Assembly: GCA_026692885.1 (NCBI GenBank)
Contig: JAPLNJ010001037.1
Location: forward strand, 1-50,683
Origin: Planctomycetota bacterium
Lineage (GTDB): Bacteria > Planctomycetota > Planctomycetia > Pirellulales > Pirellulaceae
DNA: 50,683 nucleotides
Reading direction: 5' to 3'
Shown: positions 34,032-45,475 of the stretch, one piece after another
How positions within the stretch are numbered: position 1 is the stretch's first letter
How the letters are laid out: each line of letters opens with the position of its first letter
The notes under the pieces: generated by a model
Databases searched by the model: none
What the model was told of the DNA's origin: nothing
What the model saw: the letters and a program-made list of their open reading frames with translations, nothing else
Program-made: the position numbers and the translations under genes

Positions 34032-34032
34032 C

Positions 34033-34575
34033 TCAGACCCTCAGCCGTTCGGCAATGGCGGCGAAAATCGCGTCCGGTTCGGCCATGCGGCCTGCGCCGG
34101 TCGTGCGGCAGGCCAGCCAACCCTCGTCTGGACCGATGCATTGAACACCATCTTCGTGCAACTGCCGGACGTTGCGTTGGACGGCGGGTTTTTCCCACAT
34201 GGCCGAGTTCATCGCGGGAGCCACCAGCACCGGGCCGCGAAACACGAGATACAAGGTACTCAGCAGATCGTCGGCGATGCCCTGCGCGGCCTTGGCCAGG
34301 AAATTCGCCGTGGCCGGCGCTACACACAACAAATCGGCTTTCTCCGCCAACTCGATGTGTCCGCCAAGCGGTTGGTCCGCCGGCACGAACAGTTCGGTTC
34401 GGACCGGGCGCCCCGTGAGTGCGGCGAACGTGGTGGGGCCGACAAATCGCAGGGCCGACGCGGTCATGACCACGGTCACGCCGACACCGGCCTGCGCCAA
34501 GCGGCTGACGAGGACGGCAGTCTTGTACGCCGCGATCCCGCCCGTCACCCCGACGACCAGTTCCCGGCCGTTCAT
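34033..34575 (-). CDS. coaC: phosphopantothenoylcysteine decarboxylase (CoaC domain alone)
   Basis: 180 residues of the flavin-dependent HFCD family. Motifs: VTGGIAAYKTAVLVSRL, GHIELAEKADLLCVAPATANFLAK with the catalytic His, PAMNSAMW and the substrate-clamp GWLACRTTGAGRMAEP with the active-site Cys. It decarboxylates phosphopantothenoylcysteine to phosphopantetheine. Its start overlaps the rpoZ stop as ATGA, so translation is coupled. Confidence 0.93.
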   Translation of the reverse strand: MNGRELVVGVTGGIAAYKTAVLVSRLAQAGVGVTVVMTASALRFVGPTTFAALTGRPVRTELFVPADQPLGGHIELAEKADLLCVAPATANFLAKAAQGIADDLLSTLYLVFRGPVLVAPAMNSAMWEKPAVQRNVRQLHEDGVQCIGPDEGWLACRTTGAGRMAEPDAIFAAIAERLRV

Positions 34576-34838
34576 AGGTCAGATAAATCCAAGTCGGGTT
34601 CCTCAGCCTGCACCGGCTGATCACCCCGGACACGAACCACATTGGACACGTCCAGATAGATCTTGTTCTGCACGATCTCCTGCAGCACGATCTTCATGCG
34701 ATCGCTGGTGTTGAGGTCGACCAGCGCACGGCTTCCCTGATTCAATTGGACCAGCCGTTTTTGAATCAGCGTGGACAACTTGAACCGTCCGCCCACCTTG
34801 TTAACAATGCTTTCCTCTTTCAGTTCATCCAGCATCAA
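34572..34838 (-). CDS. rpoZ: RNA polymerase omega subunit
   Basis: 88 residues; NKVGGRFKLSTLIQKRLVQLNQGSRALVDL is the omega signature that clamps the beta' C-terminal tail. EIVQNKIYLDVSNVVRVR follows, then an acidic C-terminus (EEPDLDLSDL). It overlaps gmk by 14 bases and coaC by 4, part of the yicC-gmk-rpoZ-coaC-coaB unit. Gmk next to RpoZ is a common pairing in bacteria. Confidence 0.9.
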   Translation of the reverse strand: MMLDELKEESIVNKVGGRFKLSTLIQKRLVQLNQGSRALVDLNTSDRMKIVLQEIVQNKIYLDVSNVVRVRGDQPVQAEEPDLDLSDL

Positions 34839-35421
34839 GACTTGCCCCCAGATATGACTTTAGGATCTCACCGATTTCACGCGTCGCGCGGTCTTTGTCG
34901 TCGTTGATCACTTCGTGACAGTAGCGGCCGATGAAGGTCATCTCGCGGCTGGCCGCCTCCAACCGCCAGCGGATGGATTCCTCGCTTTCCGTACCTCGCA
35001 AGCGAAGCCTCCGCTCCAATTCCTCCGGGGATCCGGGATGGATAAAAATGGAGACGGCGTCGGGGGCCTGTTCCATCACCGACAACGCCCCTTGCACGTC
35101 AATCTCTAAAATTACCCATTTTCCTGCGGCCAGGCCAGAGGTTGTCTCGCTCCGCAGCGTTCCATACCAATCCCCGCGTCCAAATACTTCCTTACATTCC
35201 AGAAAATCGCCTGCTGCACGGCGGCGGGCGAACTCCGCACGAGACAGGAAATGGTAGTCGATCCCGTCCCGTTCCCCAGGTCGTGGAGCGCGGGTCGTCG
35301 CCGACACACTGTATTCCAATGGCAGCGAGCCGCAGGCGAGCAGCTGCCGCACCACCGTCGACTTCCCCGCTCCCGACGGCCCAGACACGATTACCAACTT
35401 GCCTGTCGCCGATGCTATCAT
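34825..35421 (-). CDS. gmk: guanylate kinase
   Basis: 198 residues. P-loop VSGPSGAGKST at the N-terminus, GMP-binding SATTRAPRPGERDGIDYHFLS, ILEIDVQGAL (Walker B region) and RRLRLRGTESEESIRWRL (lid). It phosphorylates GMP to GDP. Its ATG overlaps the yicC stop (ATGA) and its end overlaps rpoZ. Confidence 0.95.
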   Translation of the reverse strand: MIASATGKLVIVSGPSGAGKSTVVRQLLACGSLPLEYSVSATTRAPRPGERDGIDYHFLSRAEFARRRAAGDFLECKEVFGRGDWYGTLRSETTSGLAAGKWVILEIDVQGALSVMEQAPDAVSIFIHPGSPEELERRLRLRGTESEESIRWRLEAASREMTFIGRYCHEVINDDKDRATREIGEILKSYLGASLDAG

Positions 35422-36302
35422 TCCACGTTCTGAATCATTTCCTTCATCCGTTCGATGGCGGCCTTGACGTCGATCACCCGGCGCGCGACTTCGGAGTCGT
35501 TGGCTTTGGATCCGATCGTGTTCGCCTCGCGGAACATCTCCTGAATCAAGAACTCCAGCTTGCGACCGTTGCTCTCAGGGCCACCCGTGATTGTCTCGAA
35601 TTGTTCCAAGTGGCTCCGCAACCGCGAGAGTTCTTCCGAGATGTCGCTACGGTCCACCAGAATGGCGACCTCACGCACGACATCGGTGGCTTCCAGGCTG
35701 ACTTGGTATTGTTCCAGCAACTTGTTCAGCCGCTCCAGCAGTCGATTGCGATAAGCCTCGACGACCAGGGGCGCTCGCTGTTGGATCTGGTCGAGATCTC
35801 CGGCGATCGTCTGGCAGTTCGAACGCAGATCGACCTCCATCGCGGCGCCCTCTTGGACACGCATCCGCGCCAGATTCTCCAGGGCTGCCAGCGTCGTCTT
35901 CTCGATCAACGGCCAGTCCGCCTCGGCGTCGAGGCGATGTGCACCCCGCTCCAGCACCACGCCTGGCAGTGCCAGCAGCGACTCCACGCGAACCAGATCC
36001 GATTGACCAGCACTCTGACACAGCTTCTCAAGTTGTTGGCGGTAGCTGGCCAACACGACCTCATTGATCCGGAAGTCGTCCGACGACGTCTCACGTTCGA
36101 CCTGCACGTTGACTTGCAGCGAACCGCGTCGGAGGTGTTGGCGCAAGAGCGATTCCAGTTGCGACTCCAACACGCTGTAGCCATCGCTGATGCGCAACGA
36201 GACCTTCAGATAGCGGTTATTGACGGTCCGAATCTCGACGGTTGCCGCGACGCCTTCGTGCAGGCCGCGCGCTTCCCCATGTCCGGTCATGCTAAGCAGC
36301 AA
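35418..36302 (-). CDS. yicC: YicC family endoribonuclease-like protein
   Basis: 294 residues from a TTG start at 36302, giving MLLSMTGHGEARG, equivalent to the usual MIxSMTGFG opening; a GGGGGAG ribosome site lies 10 bases upstream. An ATG at 36290 is the alternative. EIRTVNNRYLKVSLR in the N-domain and the C-terminal block EFLIQEMFREANTIGSKANDSEVARRVIDVKAAIERMKEMIQNVE are diagnostic. YicC proteins are thought to be ribonucleases that act on small RNAs and mRNAs. It is the first gene of the gmk operon. Confidence 0.93.
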   Translation of the reverse strand: MLLSMTGHGEARGLHEGVAATVEIRTVNNRYLKVSLRISDGYSVLESQLESLLRQHLRRGSLQVNVQVERETSSDDFRINEVVLASYRQQLEKLCQSAGQSDLVRVESLLALPGVVLERGAHRLDAEADWPLIEKTTLAALENLARMRVQEGAAMEVDLRSNCQTIAGDLDQIQQRAPLVVEAYRNRLLERLNKLLEQYQVSLEATDVVREVAILVDRSDISEELSRLRSHLEQFETITGGPESNGRKLEFLIQEMFREANTIGSKANDSEVARRVIDVKAAIERMKEMIQNVE

Positions 36303-36352
36303 GGCAACGACTCCCCCCGTGAAACGCGGCCCTTGACCGCTACCCCAACAGG

Positions 36353-36370
36353 CCGGACAACGCTGTCCGG
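36353..36370. repeat. CCGGACA...TGTCCGG hairpin
   Basis: CCGGACA-ACGC-TGTCCGG lies in the 250-bp gap upstream of yicC. A second pair of short hairpins, CGGAATTTATTCCG (36450-36463) and AACGGATTGAAATCCGTT (36472-36489), follows. Repeats of this type recur between planctomycete genes as far as I recall. Confidence 0.5.
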
Positions 36371-36552
36371 TTCTGGCGACGGACGCGGATGTCCGAACTG
36401 CCAGATGCACCTACTTACTGCCCGCGGCCAGGCTTGTCTCTTCGTAGAACGGAATTTATTCCGCTTCACTGAACGGATTGAAATCCGTTCCACGACAAAG
36501 CTGCCTGCGGGCAGCATAACGCTCGCGTCCTACAGCGTCTGCCGCCACCTGC

Positions 36553-37041
36553 CTACTTGCCTGGTGCCGCCGGCTGATTCGCAGCCTTCGACGTGTCGGC
36601 AGGAGCCTGACCGCCCGGCGCCGCATCTCCGTCAGGGGCTTCTCTTGCCACGTCTTTGTTAGCCCCGCTGGAAGAACTCTCTTCGGTCTTTGCTGAATCG
36701 GATTCCTTGGCGGTGCTCTCTTTGCCCGGATCCACAGGCCCTGACACCTTCTGCTTCACGCCCGTCGAGCCAGCCCAAGGGTCTTGAGAACTGAAGAGTT
36801 TGATGGTGACCATGCAGAGCACGATCCAGACGCCAGCCGTAATCATCGTCACCCTGGTGAACATGTCACCGGCCTTTGTCCCGAAAGCACTCTGTCCGCC
36901 CATGCCCCCCAAAGCGCCGGTTAGCCCGCCTCCACGCCCGCGCTGGACGAGAACCAGTAGAACTAGGAACAATGCCGTGATGAACAGCAGGGTGCACATC
37001 ACATAGTTGATAAACGAACTCGCAAACAGAACCAAAGTCAT
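36553..37041 (-). CDS. secG: SecG preprotein translocase subunit
   Basis: 162 residues from the ATG at 37041 (TTAGGAG upstream); the frame extends to 37194 but the extra sequence is not SecG-like. Two membrane helices ([22 protein letters not shown] and [24 protein letters not shown]) flank the conserved [26 protein letters not shown] loop. The C-terminal 90 residues ([25 protein letters not shown]...) are a long hydrophilic, low-complexity tail absent from most SecG. The protein assists SecYE in export with SecA, encoded a few genes away. It could not be seen whether a single promoter serves it and tpiA. Confidence 0.88.
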   Translation of the reverse strand: MTLVLFASSFINYVMCTLLFITALFLVLLVLVQRGRGGGLTGALGGMGGQSAFGTKAGDMFTRVTMITAGVWIVLCMVTIKLFSSQDPWAGSTGVKQKVSGPVDPGKESTAKESDSAKTEESSSSGANKDVAREAPDGDAAPGGQAPADTSKAANQPAAPGK

Positions 37042-37415
37042 AGGACCGGCGACTCCTAAGTGAGGTTTCCATCCCGCCAGGATTATGCCCTGACTGTATC
37101 CACGCAAATTTTCGGTTGTGCCTGGGTAAAGGAGCTGCAGAAAAATAGCTTCGTCATTTGCTCCTCCCCCCTCACCCCAACCGTAGGCTGACAAAAAACA
37201 TAGGTTTCGGAGCTAGTAGACAAAAACATTGATGACAAAAAAATGTTCATTGCGAACGCGGAATTCCTCCCATCTTTTTGTCATCAATCTTTTTGTCTAC
37301 CGGAACGAAAGCAGGTTTACCTTTGGGTTCAGTCACTTCCCCCGTTTTGTCGGACCACCCCAGCCATCTCCCCGGAGTACCGGGCAGAAGAAGTTGTTTA
37401 TCGGCTGTGCCTGCG
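37042..37415. other. intergenic gap between secG and tpiA
   Basis: No gene. Its main content is the 85-bp palindromic element at 37216-37300 and scraps of CTCACCCC/CTCCCCGGAGTACCGGG repeats at about 37163-37180 and 37369-37385. Confidence 0.5.
37216..37300. repeat. 85-bp palindromic element with GTAGACAAAAA ends
   Basis: Two 30-base arms, beginning GTAGACAAAAACATTGATGA (37216) and, on the other strand, GTAGACAAAAAGATTGATGA (37300), match at 28 of 30 bases around a 25-base centre. It would fold into a strong hairpin. A short partial copy (GACAAAAAACATAGG) precedes it at about 37191. No coding capacity. Confidence 0.7.
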
Positions 37416-38174
37416 CTATGGCTTGGCAGCGGCCACGATCTTCGGAAAATCCTTGACTTTCATGGACGCTCCACCGACCAACGCTCCGTCGATGTTCTTC
37501 TGTGACAGGAGTTTTGCGGCGTTCTCCGCGTCTACGCTGCCCCCATACTGCAGTCGCACCTGCGCCGCGACCTCGGCGCCAAACCGCGTCTGCAGGACTT
37601 GGCGGAGCACCGCGTGCACCTCCTCAGCTTGCTCGGGTGTGGCCACTTTGCCAGTGCCGATGGCCCACACAGGTTCATAGGCAATCACGATTTCGGCGCC
37701 CTGATCGGCCGTCAGGCCGGCCAAGGATCCGTAGAACTGCTCGGTGACCACGTCGCCGGTCTTACCCGCTTCTCGTTCCTCCAGCGTTTCACCGACGCAG
37801 ATGATGGGCGTCAGCTTGGCGGCCAGCGCCGCATGCACCTTGCGGCAGACGGATTCATTGCTCTCACCCAGGATTCGGCGACGTTCGCTATGGCCTAGGA
37901 TCACGCAGCGACAGCCGACATCCAGCAGCATGGCCGCACTGATCTCACCGGTAAACGCCCCCTTTTCCTTGTGGTACATGTCTTGAGCGCCCAAGGCGAT
38001 CGGCGAACCAGCCAACGCGGCGCCCACAGCGTCCAGGTAGATAAAGGCCGGACAAAGGGCCACCTCGACGCTGCCCGGATCTCCGATCGCTTCTCTGATC
38101 CCGCGCGCCAATGCCACCGCATCGGCACGATTCAGATTCATCTTCCAGTTACCGGCAATGAACGGGCGTCTCAC
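37416..38174 (-). CDS. tpiA: triosephosphate isomerase
   Basis: 252 residues of the TIM family: RRPFIAGNWKMN (substrate Asn9, Lys11), GHSERR with catalytic His95, AYEPVWAIGTGKVAT with catalytic Glu167, and LQYGGSVDAEN and GALVGGASMK phosphate-binding loops. It interconverts glyceraldehyde-3-phosphate and dihydroxyacetone phosphate. The start is a GTG, 7 bases after AGGAAGG. The leader upstream contains a 20-base direct repeat. Confidence 0.96.
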   Translation of the reverse strand: MRRPFIAGNWKMNLNRADAVALARGIREAIGDPGSVEVALCPAFIYLDAVGAALAGSPIALGAQDMYHKEKGAFTGEISAAMLLDVGCRCVILGHSERRRILGESNESVCRKVHAALAAKLTPIICVGETLEEREAGKTGDVVTEQFYGSLAGLTADQGAEIVIAYEPVWAIGTGKVATPEQAEEVHAVLRQVLQTRFGAEVAAQVRLQYGGSVDAENAAKLLSQKNIDGALVGGASMKVKDFPKIVAAAKP

Positions 38175-38187
38175 AGTGATTGCCTTC

Positions 38188-38227
38188 CTCTTGGTGAAGA
38201 TCTCAGGCTCTTGGTGAAGATCTCAGG
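38188..38227. repeat. 20-bp tandem duplication in the tpiA leader
   Basis: CTCTTGGTGAAGATCTCAGG is present twice in immediate succession, 14 to 53 bases upstream of the tpiA start codon. In the mRNA the copy closest to the gene runs into the ribosome site. Confidence 0.75.
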
Positions 38228-38453
38228 TTGCGGGCAGACAGTACAACGCGTTCACGAGGGCCGAACGCGCACGAATTTCGAAGCCGGTAATTTAGCAGAC
38301 GATAGGGCGAGTCGTCGATAGTGGTTGCCAAGCAAGGAGCAAAATCACAAAACCTGTGGGGCGGATGCTCTCGCCATTGTCGGGCGAGTCCCAGGAAATC
38401 GACTGCCTGACTTCGCACCCAGCCGCCCGGACCGTGGCCAGCACGGACCGCAG

Positions 38454-38476
38454 TGCGCAACCTTACGATCAAGGCC
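38454..38476. repeat. end of a truncated GGCCTTGATCG element
   Basis: The reverse complement begins GGCCTTGATCGTAAGGTTGC and continues into TGCGCACTGCGGTCCG, matching the left arm of the copy at 13318. No partner arm is visible. Confidence 0.55.
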
Positions 38477-38610
38477 TCGGTCGCGATCTCGCTTACAGGA
38501 CTTCTCTCACCGTCCAGGCGAACTGGACGGGGTCGTTTTCGAAACTAAGGCAGTCGACATACGTACTTTTGCATAAACATGTTACGGCGAGACGTGGCGG
38601 CGTGCACCGC

Positions 38611-39930
38611 TCAGGCCGAAGTCGCCGTCAAGCGGCTCGATCTGTCCGGATCGATTTCGAATAATGCGCCGATCAGCTGGCTGGTCCGCTTGGCAGCGCC
38701 CAGTTGTTCGTTGACCAGTTGTTGAGATCGTCGGCCCAGTTCCTCAGCGAAGGCAGGCTCTTCGATGCAGCGGCGTACAAACGCAGTTAGTTCATCGGCG
38801 TCGTGGACCACCACGGCCGCTTGCCGGTCCAACAACATGGCCACCACATCGCGAAAGTTATTGGTATTCGGGCCGAAGGACACCGCCGCGCCATAGGCGG
38901 CCGGTTCGATCATATTCTGTCCACCGCGGCGACCCATGCTGCCACCGACGTACGCGATTCGCGCCGCACCCCACCAGGCGGCCAATTCTCCGATGGTGTC
39001 GATCAACAAGACGCGCGCCTCCGGGTTGGGTCCTTGCGTCTCCAGCGTGCTGCGACGCTGCCAGGGCAAACCACAACGGTCCAGCAACTCGGCGACTTCC
39101 GCAAACCGTTCGGGGTGGCGTGGGGTGAGAATTAATCGCAGATGTGGATAATTCGGCACCAGCTGTCGAAACACCTCCAACGCCAAAGCTTCTTCCGGAT
39201 GTTGCGTGCTCCCGGCGAGGAACACCACGTCCTCAAGCTGCAAGCCCCAAATCGCGGCCAGCCGTTGCGTCCTGGGATTGCTACGATCAGTTTCCGCTCC
39301 GTCAAACTTGATCGAACCGGTCACGTGGACAGTTTCGGGCGGGGCGCCGAGTTGGCGGAATCGCTCGGCATACTCGGCGTTCTGCACGGCGACCAGATCG
39401 AGTGATCGCAACACCGCAGCGACCAGCGGCCGGATGCGGCGATAGCCTCGGGCACTATGCTCGCTGAGCCGCCCGTTCACAATCGCGACCTTGGTGTCTT
39501 GCCGCTGGGCAGCCCAAATCAGGTTAGGCCAAAGTTCCAGCTCCACCAGCAACAGCAGATCCGGGCGGACGGATCGCAGTGCCCGGTGGACCGCCCAACT
39601 GAAATCCAAGGGGCAGTAGAAGACGTGCCGTGGAGCATACTTTTTTCGCGCCAGTGCATAACCCGTCTTGGTGGTTGTTGAGATCACGCACTCCCAGGTC
39701 GGATGCTCCTGTTCCAGATGCAGCAACAAGGGCCCCAGGACGTTGATTTCCCCGACGCTCACGGCATGGAGCCAGACGCATCGGCCCGTACCCGTCCGCT
39801 GCGGCACGCGGCCCATGAACTTGGCTCCCAGGCCCTCCCGGTACTTCCCTTTGCGGATGGCTGCGTAGAGCAGCCAAGGCGAGCACAGGACGAGCAGCAG
39901 CAGGTAGACGAAATTCAGTAAGTAGGCCAC
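38611..39930 (-). CDS. waaA: 3-deoxy-D-manno-octulosonic acid (Kdo) transferase
   Basis: 439 residues. An N-terminal membrane anchor (LLNFVYLLLLVLCSPWLLYAA) is followed by a GT-B/GT30 fold: WLHAVSVGEINVLGPLLLHL, CVISTTTKTGYALARKKYA, LLLVELELWPNLIWAA (the ELELWPN signature), TGSIKFDG, FLAGSTQHPEEALAL, LTPRHPERF, YVGGSMGRRGGQNMIEPAAYGAAVSFGPNTNNF. It transfers Kdo from CMP-Kdo to lipid A precursor at the cytoplasmic face of the inner membrane, so the organism makes lipopolysaccharide. It stands alone between repeat-filled gaps. Confidence 0.95.
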   Translation of the reverse strand: MAYLLNFVYLLLLVLCSPWLLYAAIRKGKYREGLGAKFMGRVPQRTGTGRCVWLHAVSVGEINVLGPLLLHLEQEHPTWECVISTTTKTGYALARKKYAPRHVFYCPLDFSWAVHRALRSVRPDLLLLVELELWPNLIWAAQRQDTKVAIVNGRLSEHSARGYRRIRPLVAAVLRSLDLVAVQNAEYAERFRQLGAPPETVHVTGSIKFDGAETDRSNPRTQRLAAIWGLQLEDVVFLAGSTQHPEEALALEVFRQLVPNYPHLRLILTPRHPERFAEVAELLDRCGLPWQRRSTLETQGPNPEARVLLIDTIGELAAWWGAARIAYVGGSMGRRGGQNMIEPAAYGAAVSFGPNTNNFRDVVAMLLDRQAAVVVHDADELTAFVRRCIEEPAFAEELGRRSQQLVNEQLGAAKRTSQLIGALFEIDPDRSSRLTATSA

Positions 39931-40027
39931 TCAAGGAGTCCTTCCGGAAGCGGTGGTCAGCCCGCGGCTGCACCGCAGCCTCAATCAGTAGTTCCAAGTT
40001 CGCAGCGGCGTTGCTAATTGACATAGC

Positions 40028-40082
40028 TGAATTCGTGAGAATTCAGGGGTTTTCGCCCAACCCCTGAAGTCTCACGAGTTCA
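40028..40082. repeat. 55-bp hairpin with TGAATTCGTGAG arms
   Basis: TGAATTCGTGAGAATTCAGG (40028) and, on the other strand, TGAACTCGTGAGACTTCAGG (40082) match over 22 of 24 bases, around a loop of TTCGCCC. It would form a stable stem. Confidence 0.7.
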
Positions 40083-40140
40083 TCCACATTTCGAAATTGG
40101 AACTACATTCAATACCCAACGGTTCGGTTTCCGTAGGGGG

Positions 40141-40259
40141 GCAAGGCGAGCGGCAGGAAATAACTTACCCGTAGGTCGGCCTTTCCAAGCTGATCGGGAC
40201 GGTCTTGGAAGACCATCCTACATTCAGTTCGGTAAGTTATTTGCTGCCGCTCGCCCAAG
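40141..40259. repeat. 119-bp nested inverted repeat abutting the secA stop codon
   Basis: Outer arms share GCGAGCGGCAG followed by AAATAACTTACC (40146-40169 and complement 40231-40254). An inner pair, GTAGGTCGGCCTTTCCAAG (40171-40189) and CTTGGAAGACCATCCTAC (40204-40221), forms a second stem. The right arm touches the TAG of secA (40260-40262). No T run follows, so it may act as an mRNA 3' end stabiliser rather than an intrinsic terminator. Confidence 0.65.
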
Positions 40260-43958
<3,699 letters not shown>

Positions 43959-44411
43959 GTCTATCAAGTCCCCGGTCGAGGCGGTTTTGCGAATGTCTCG
44001 TCCACCGAGCTGGCAGGCCGGTGTCAATAGACGCAACATCTTCGCTTAGCGTAGTTTATAACGATTATCCGGACTAGGTCAACGGCGATTGTCAATTGGT
44101 GACCTCGATCGGAAGGCCGCCAACGGCTGTTGGTGCTGGCAACGGGCCGGGTGGCTGGTCGCGGAGCGTAAGCGAAGCCCTAGTCCGCCGTGACGGCAGA
44201 TTGAGCACGACGTACCGGGCTGACACGGCGGAAACCAACCCACCGCATGATAAGCGGAATTATTTGTCGCCGAAAACCTTGCGCTAACACGAAGATTATC
44301 CTAGGAAGACATGGTCGAAACGGCTATCTTGAAAGAACGGGTCCGCGTAAGGGAAAAATCCGCAAAAGCAGAAGACGCGGCAAACAAGGAAAAGTTGGCG
44401 GGAGAGACAAA
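43959..44411. other. intergenic gap between secA and the Gly/Met-rich gene
   Basis: No gene. At about 44101-44190 is a degenerate copy of the GGCCTTGATCG element (CCTCGATCGGAAGGCCGCCA, then GGCTGTTGGTGCTGGCAACG, close to the copy at 13341). The divergent genes probably have their promoters here but no clear -35/-10 is visible. Confidence 0.5.
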
Positions 44412-45257
44412 ATGAAGTCGTTGATGATCAAAGAATTCGCGGTCGCATCGGTTCTCGTGTTGGGATCGCTGCTGGCATTACCAGCAGCCTGGTCCGCCGA
44501 TCAGATCAAGAACAAGTTGGCGCCGGACGCCGAACAGGTGGAACTGTTCGCCGCCATGAAAGCGGGGGACGTGGTGGTCAAATTGATCCCCAAGAATGTC
44601 AAAGAGGCCAACGTCCTGATAGAGAACAAGCTCGATAAGCCCTTGCACATCAAGCTTCCGGATGCCTTCGCGGGCGTGCCGGTGCTAGCTCAGCGCGGCG
44701 GCATGGGTGGCGGCGGCATGGGTGGCGGCGGCATGGGTGGCGGCGGCATGGGTGGCGGCGGCGGCCAGCAGGGCATGGGCGGCGGCATGGGTGGCGGCGG
44801 CATGGGTGGCATGGGTGGCGGCGGTATGGGTGGCATGGGTGGCGGCGGCATGGGTGGATTCATGAATGTGGATCCAGGGAAGATCGGAAAGATCAAGGTT
44901 GCCACCGTTTGTCTGGAACACGGCAAGCAGGACCCGAATCCCCGTGTTCCGTACGAATTGCGGCCGATCGAGAGTTTTACCGAGAACAAGGATGTGGTTG
45001 AATTGTGCAAGATGCTGGGCCGCGGAGAAGTCGCTCAGAACACGGCCCAAGCGGCGGCTTGGCATCTGACCAACGGCCTCACTTGGGATCAATTGGTCGT
45101 CAAGGAAAAGGTCCACTTGAGCAATGGCTACACCGAGAAGTACTTCGCTCCGCAAGAGGTCGCTGTCGCCATGAAAGTGGTGCAAGAGACATCCCGCCGT
45201 GCACAGGCCGAGCGGACCAGGGGTGCCGCCACGTCACGATCCGCTAGTCAGAATTAG
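44412..45257 (+). CDS. secreted protein with a GGMGG repeat tract
   Basis: 281 residues from an ATG preceded by GGGAGAGACAAA; the frame opens upstream (44247) but only this start gives a signal peptide (LMIKEFAVASVLVLGSLLALPAAWSAD). A folded N-terminal domain (VELFAAMKAGDVVVKLIPKNVKEANVLIENKLDKPLHIKLPDAFAGVPV) leads to a Gly/Met-rich tract of about 55 residues (GGMGGG units, residues 97-151) and a C-terminal domain (KVATVCLEHGKQDPNPRVPYELRPIESFTENKDVVELCKMLGRGEVAQNTAQAAAWHLTNGLTWDQL). Related planctomycete proteins are unnamed. The repeat is encoded by a 15-base minisatellite and probably varies in length. Confidence 0.8.
   Translation: MKSLMIKEFAVASVLVLGSLLALPAAWSADQIKNKLAPDAEQVELFAAMKAGDVVVKLIPKNVKEANVLIENKLDKPLHIKLPDAFAGVPVLAQRGGMGGGGMGGGGMGGGGMGGGGGQQGMGGGMGGGGMGGMGGGGMGGMGGGGMGGFMNVDPGKIGKIKVATVCLEHGKQDPNPRVPYELRPIESFTENKDVVELCKMLGRGEVAQNTAQAAAWHLTNGLTWDQLVVKEKVHLSNGYTEKYFAPQEVAVAMKVVQETSRRAQAERTRGAATSRSASQN
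44699..44862. repeat. 15-bp minisatellite coding for GGMGG units
   Basis: GGCATGGGTGGCGGC and close variants are repeated in tandem inside the coding frame, with a shorter variant (GGCATGGGT) in places. Units are multiples of 3, so slippage keeps the frame. Confidence 0.85.
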
Positions 45258-45284
45258 ACCTTTCGTGTGAAAGTGTTTACAGCG

Positions 45285-45318
45285 AAGCGTCTTGCATCCA
45301 TTCGCAGGACGCTTTTTT
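45285..45318 (+). terminator. probable Rho-independent terminator
   Basis: AAGCGTC and GACGCTT pair around a 16-base loop that can itself pair (TGC/GCA), followed by TTTTTT. It is 28 bases after the stop of the Gly/Met-rich gene. Confidence 0.7.
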
Positions 45319-45475
45319 CGTTTTCGTAGCGCTCGACGCACGTTCTGATAAACTTCTGCTGTGCCAGCGGTCGAAATACAACGATTAGTGGAATTGCGCC
45401 GCTTATCTGTTTCCCCAATCCGCTCGGCGCAGGTTCTGAAACCGTGTTGCCGAAGTCAGCCAAGGAAGGTGCGTC

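Larger units (their letters stand above)
38175..38610. other. intergenic gap between tpiA and waaA
   Basis: No gene. It contains a 20-bp tandem repeat (CTCTTGGTGAAGATCTCAGG twice, 38188-38227) in the leader of tpiA and one end of a GGCCTTGATCG element at 38454-38476, whose inner part (CCAGCCGCCCGGACCGTGGCCAGCAC reading inwards, 38420-38445) corresponds to the arm of the copy at 13318-13488. A second end was not found, so the element looks truncated. Confidence 0.5.
39931..40259. other. intergenic gap between waaA and secA with two large hairpins
   Basis: No gene. The two inverted repeats at 40028-40082 and 40141-40259 fill much of it; the second ends exactly at the secA stop codon. Confidence 0.6.

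Noticed and set aside
35142..36662. 506-codon open frame on the plus strand
   Set aside because: It lies opposite gmk and yicC, both with clear family motifs, and resembles no protein.
44699..44862. possible CRISPR or structural repeat array
   Set aside because: Units are contiguous without spacers and in frame within a gene, so it is a coding minisatellite. No CRISPR array or cas gene is seen in the window.
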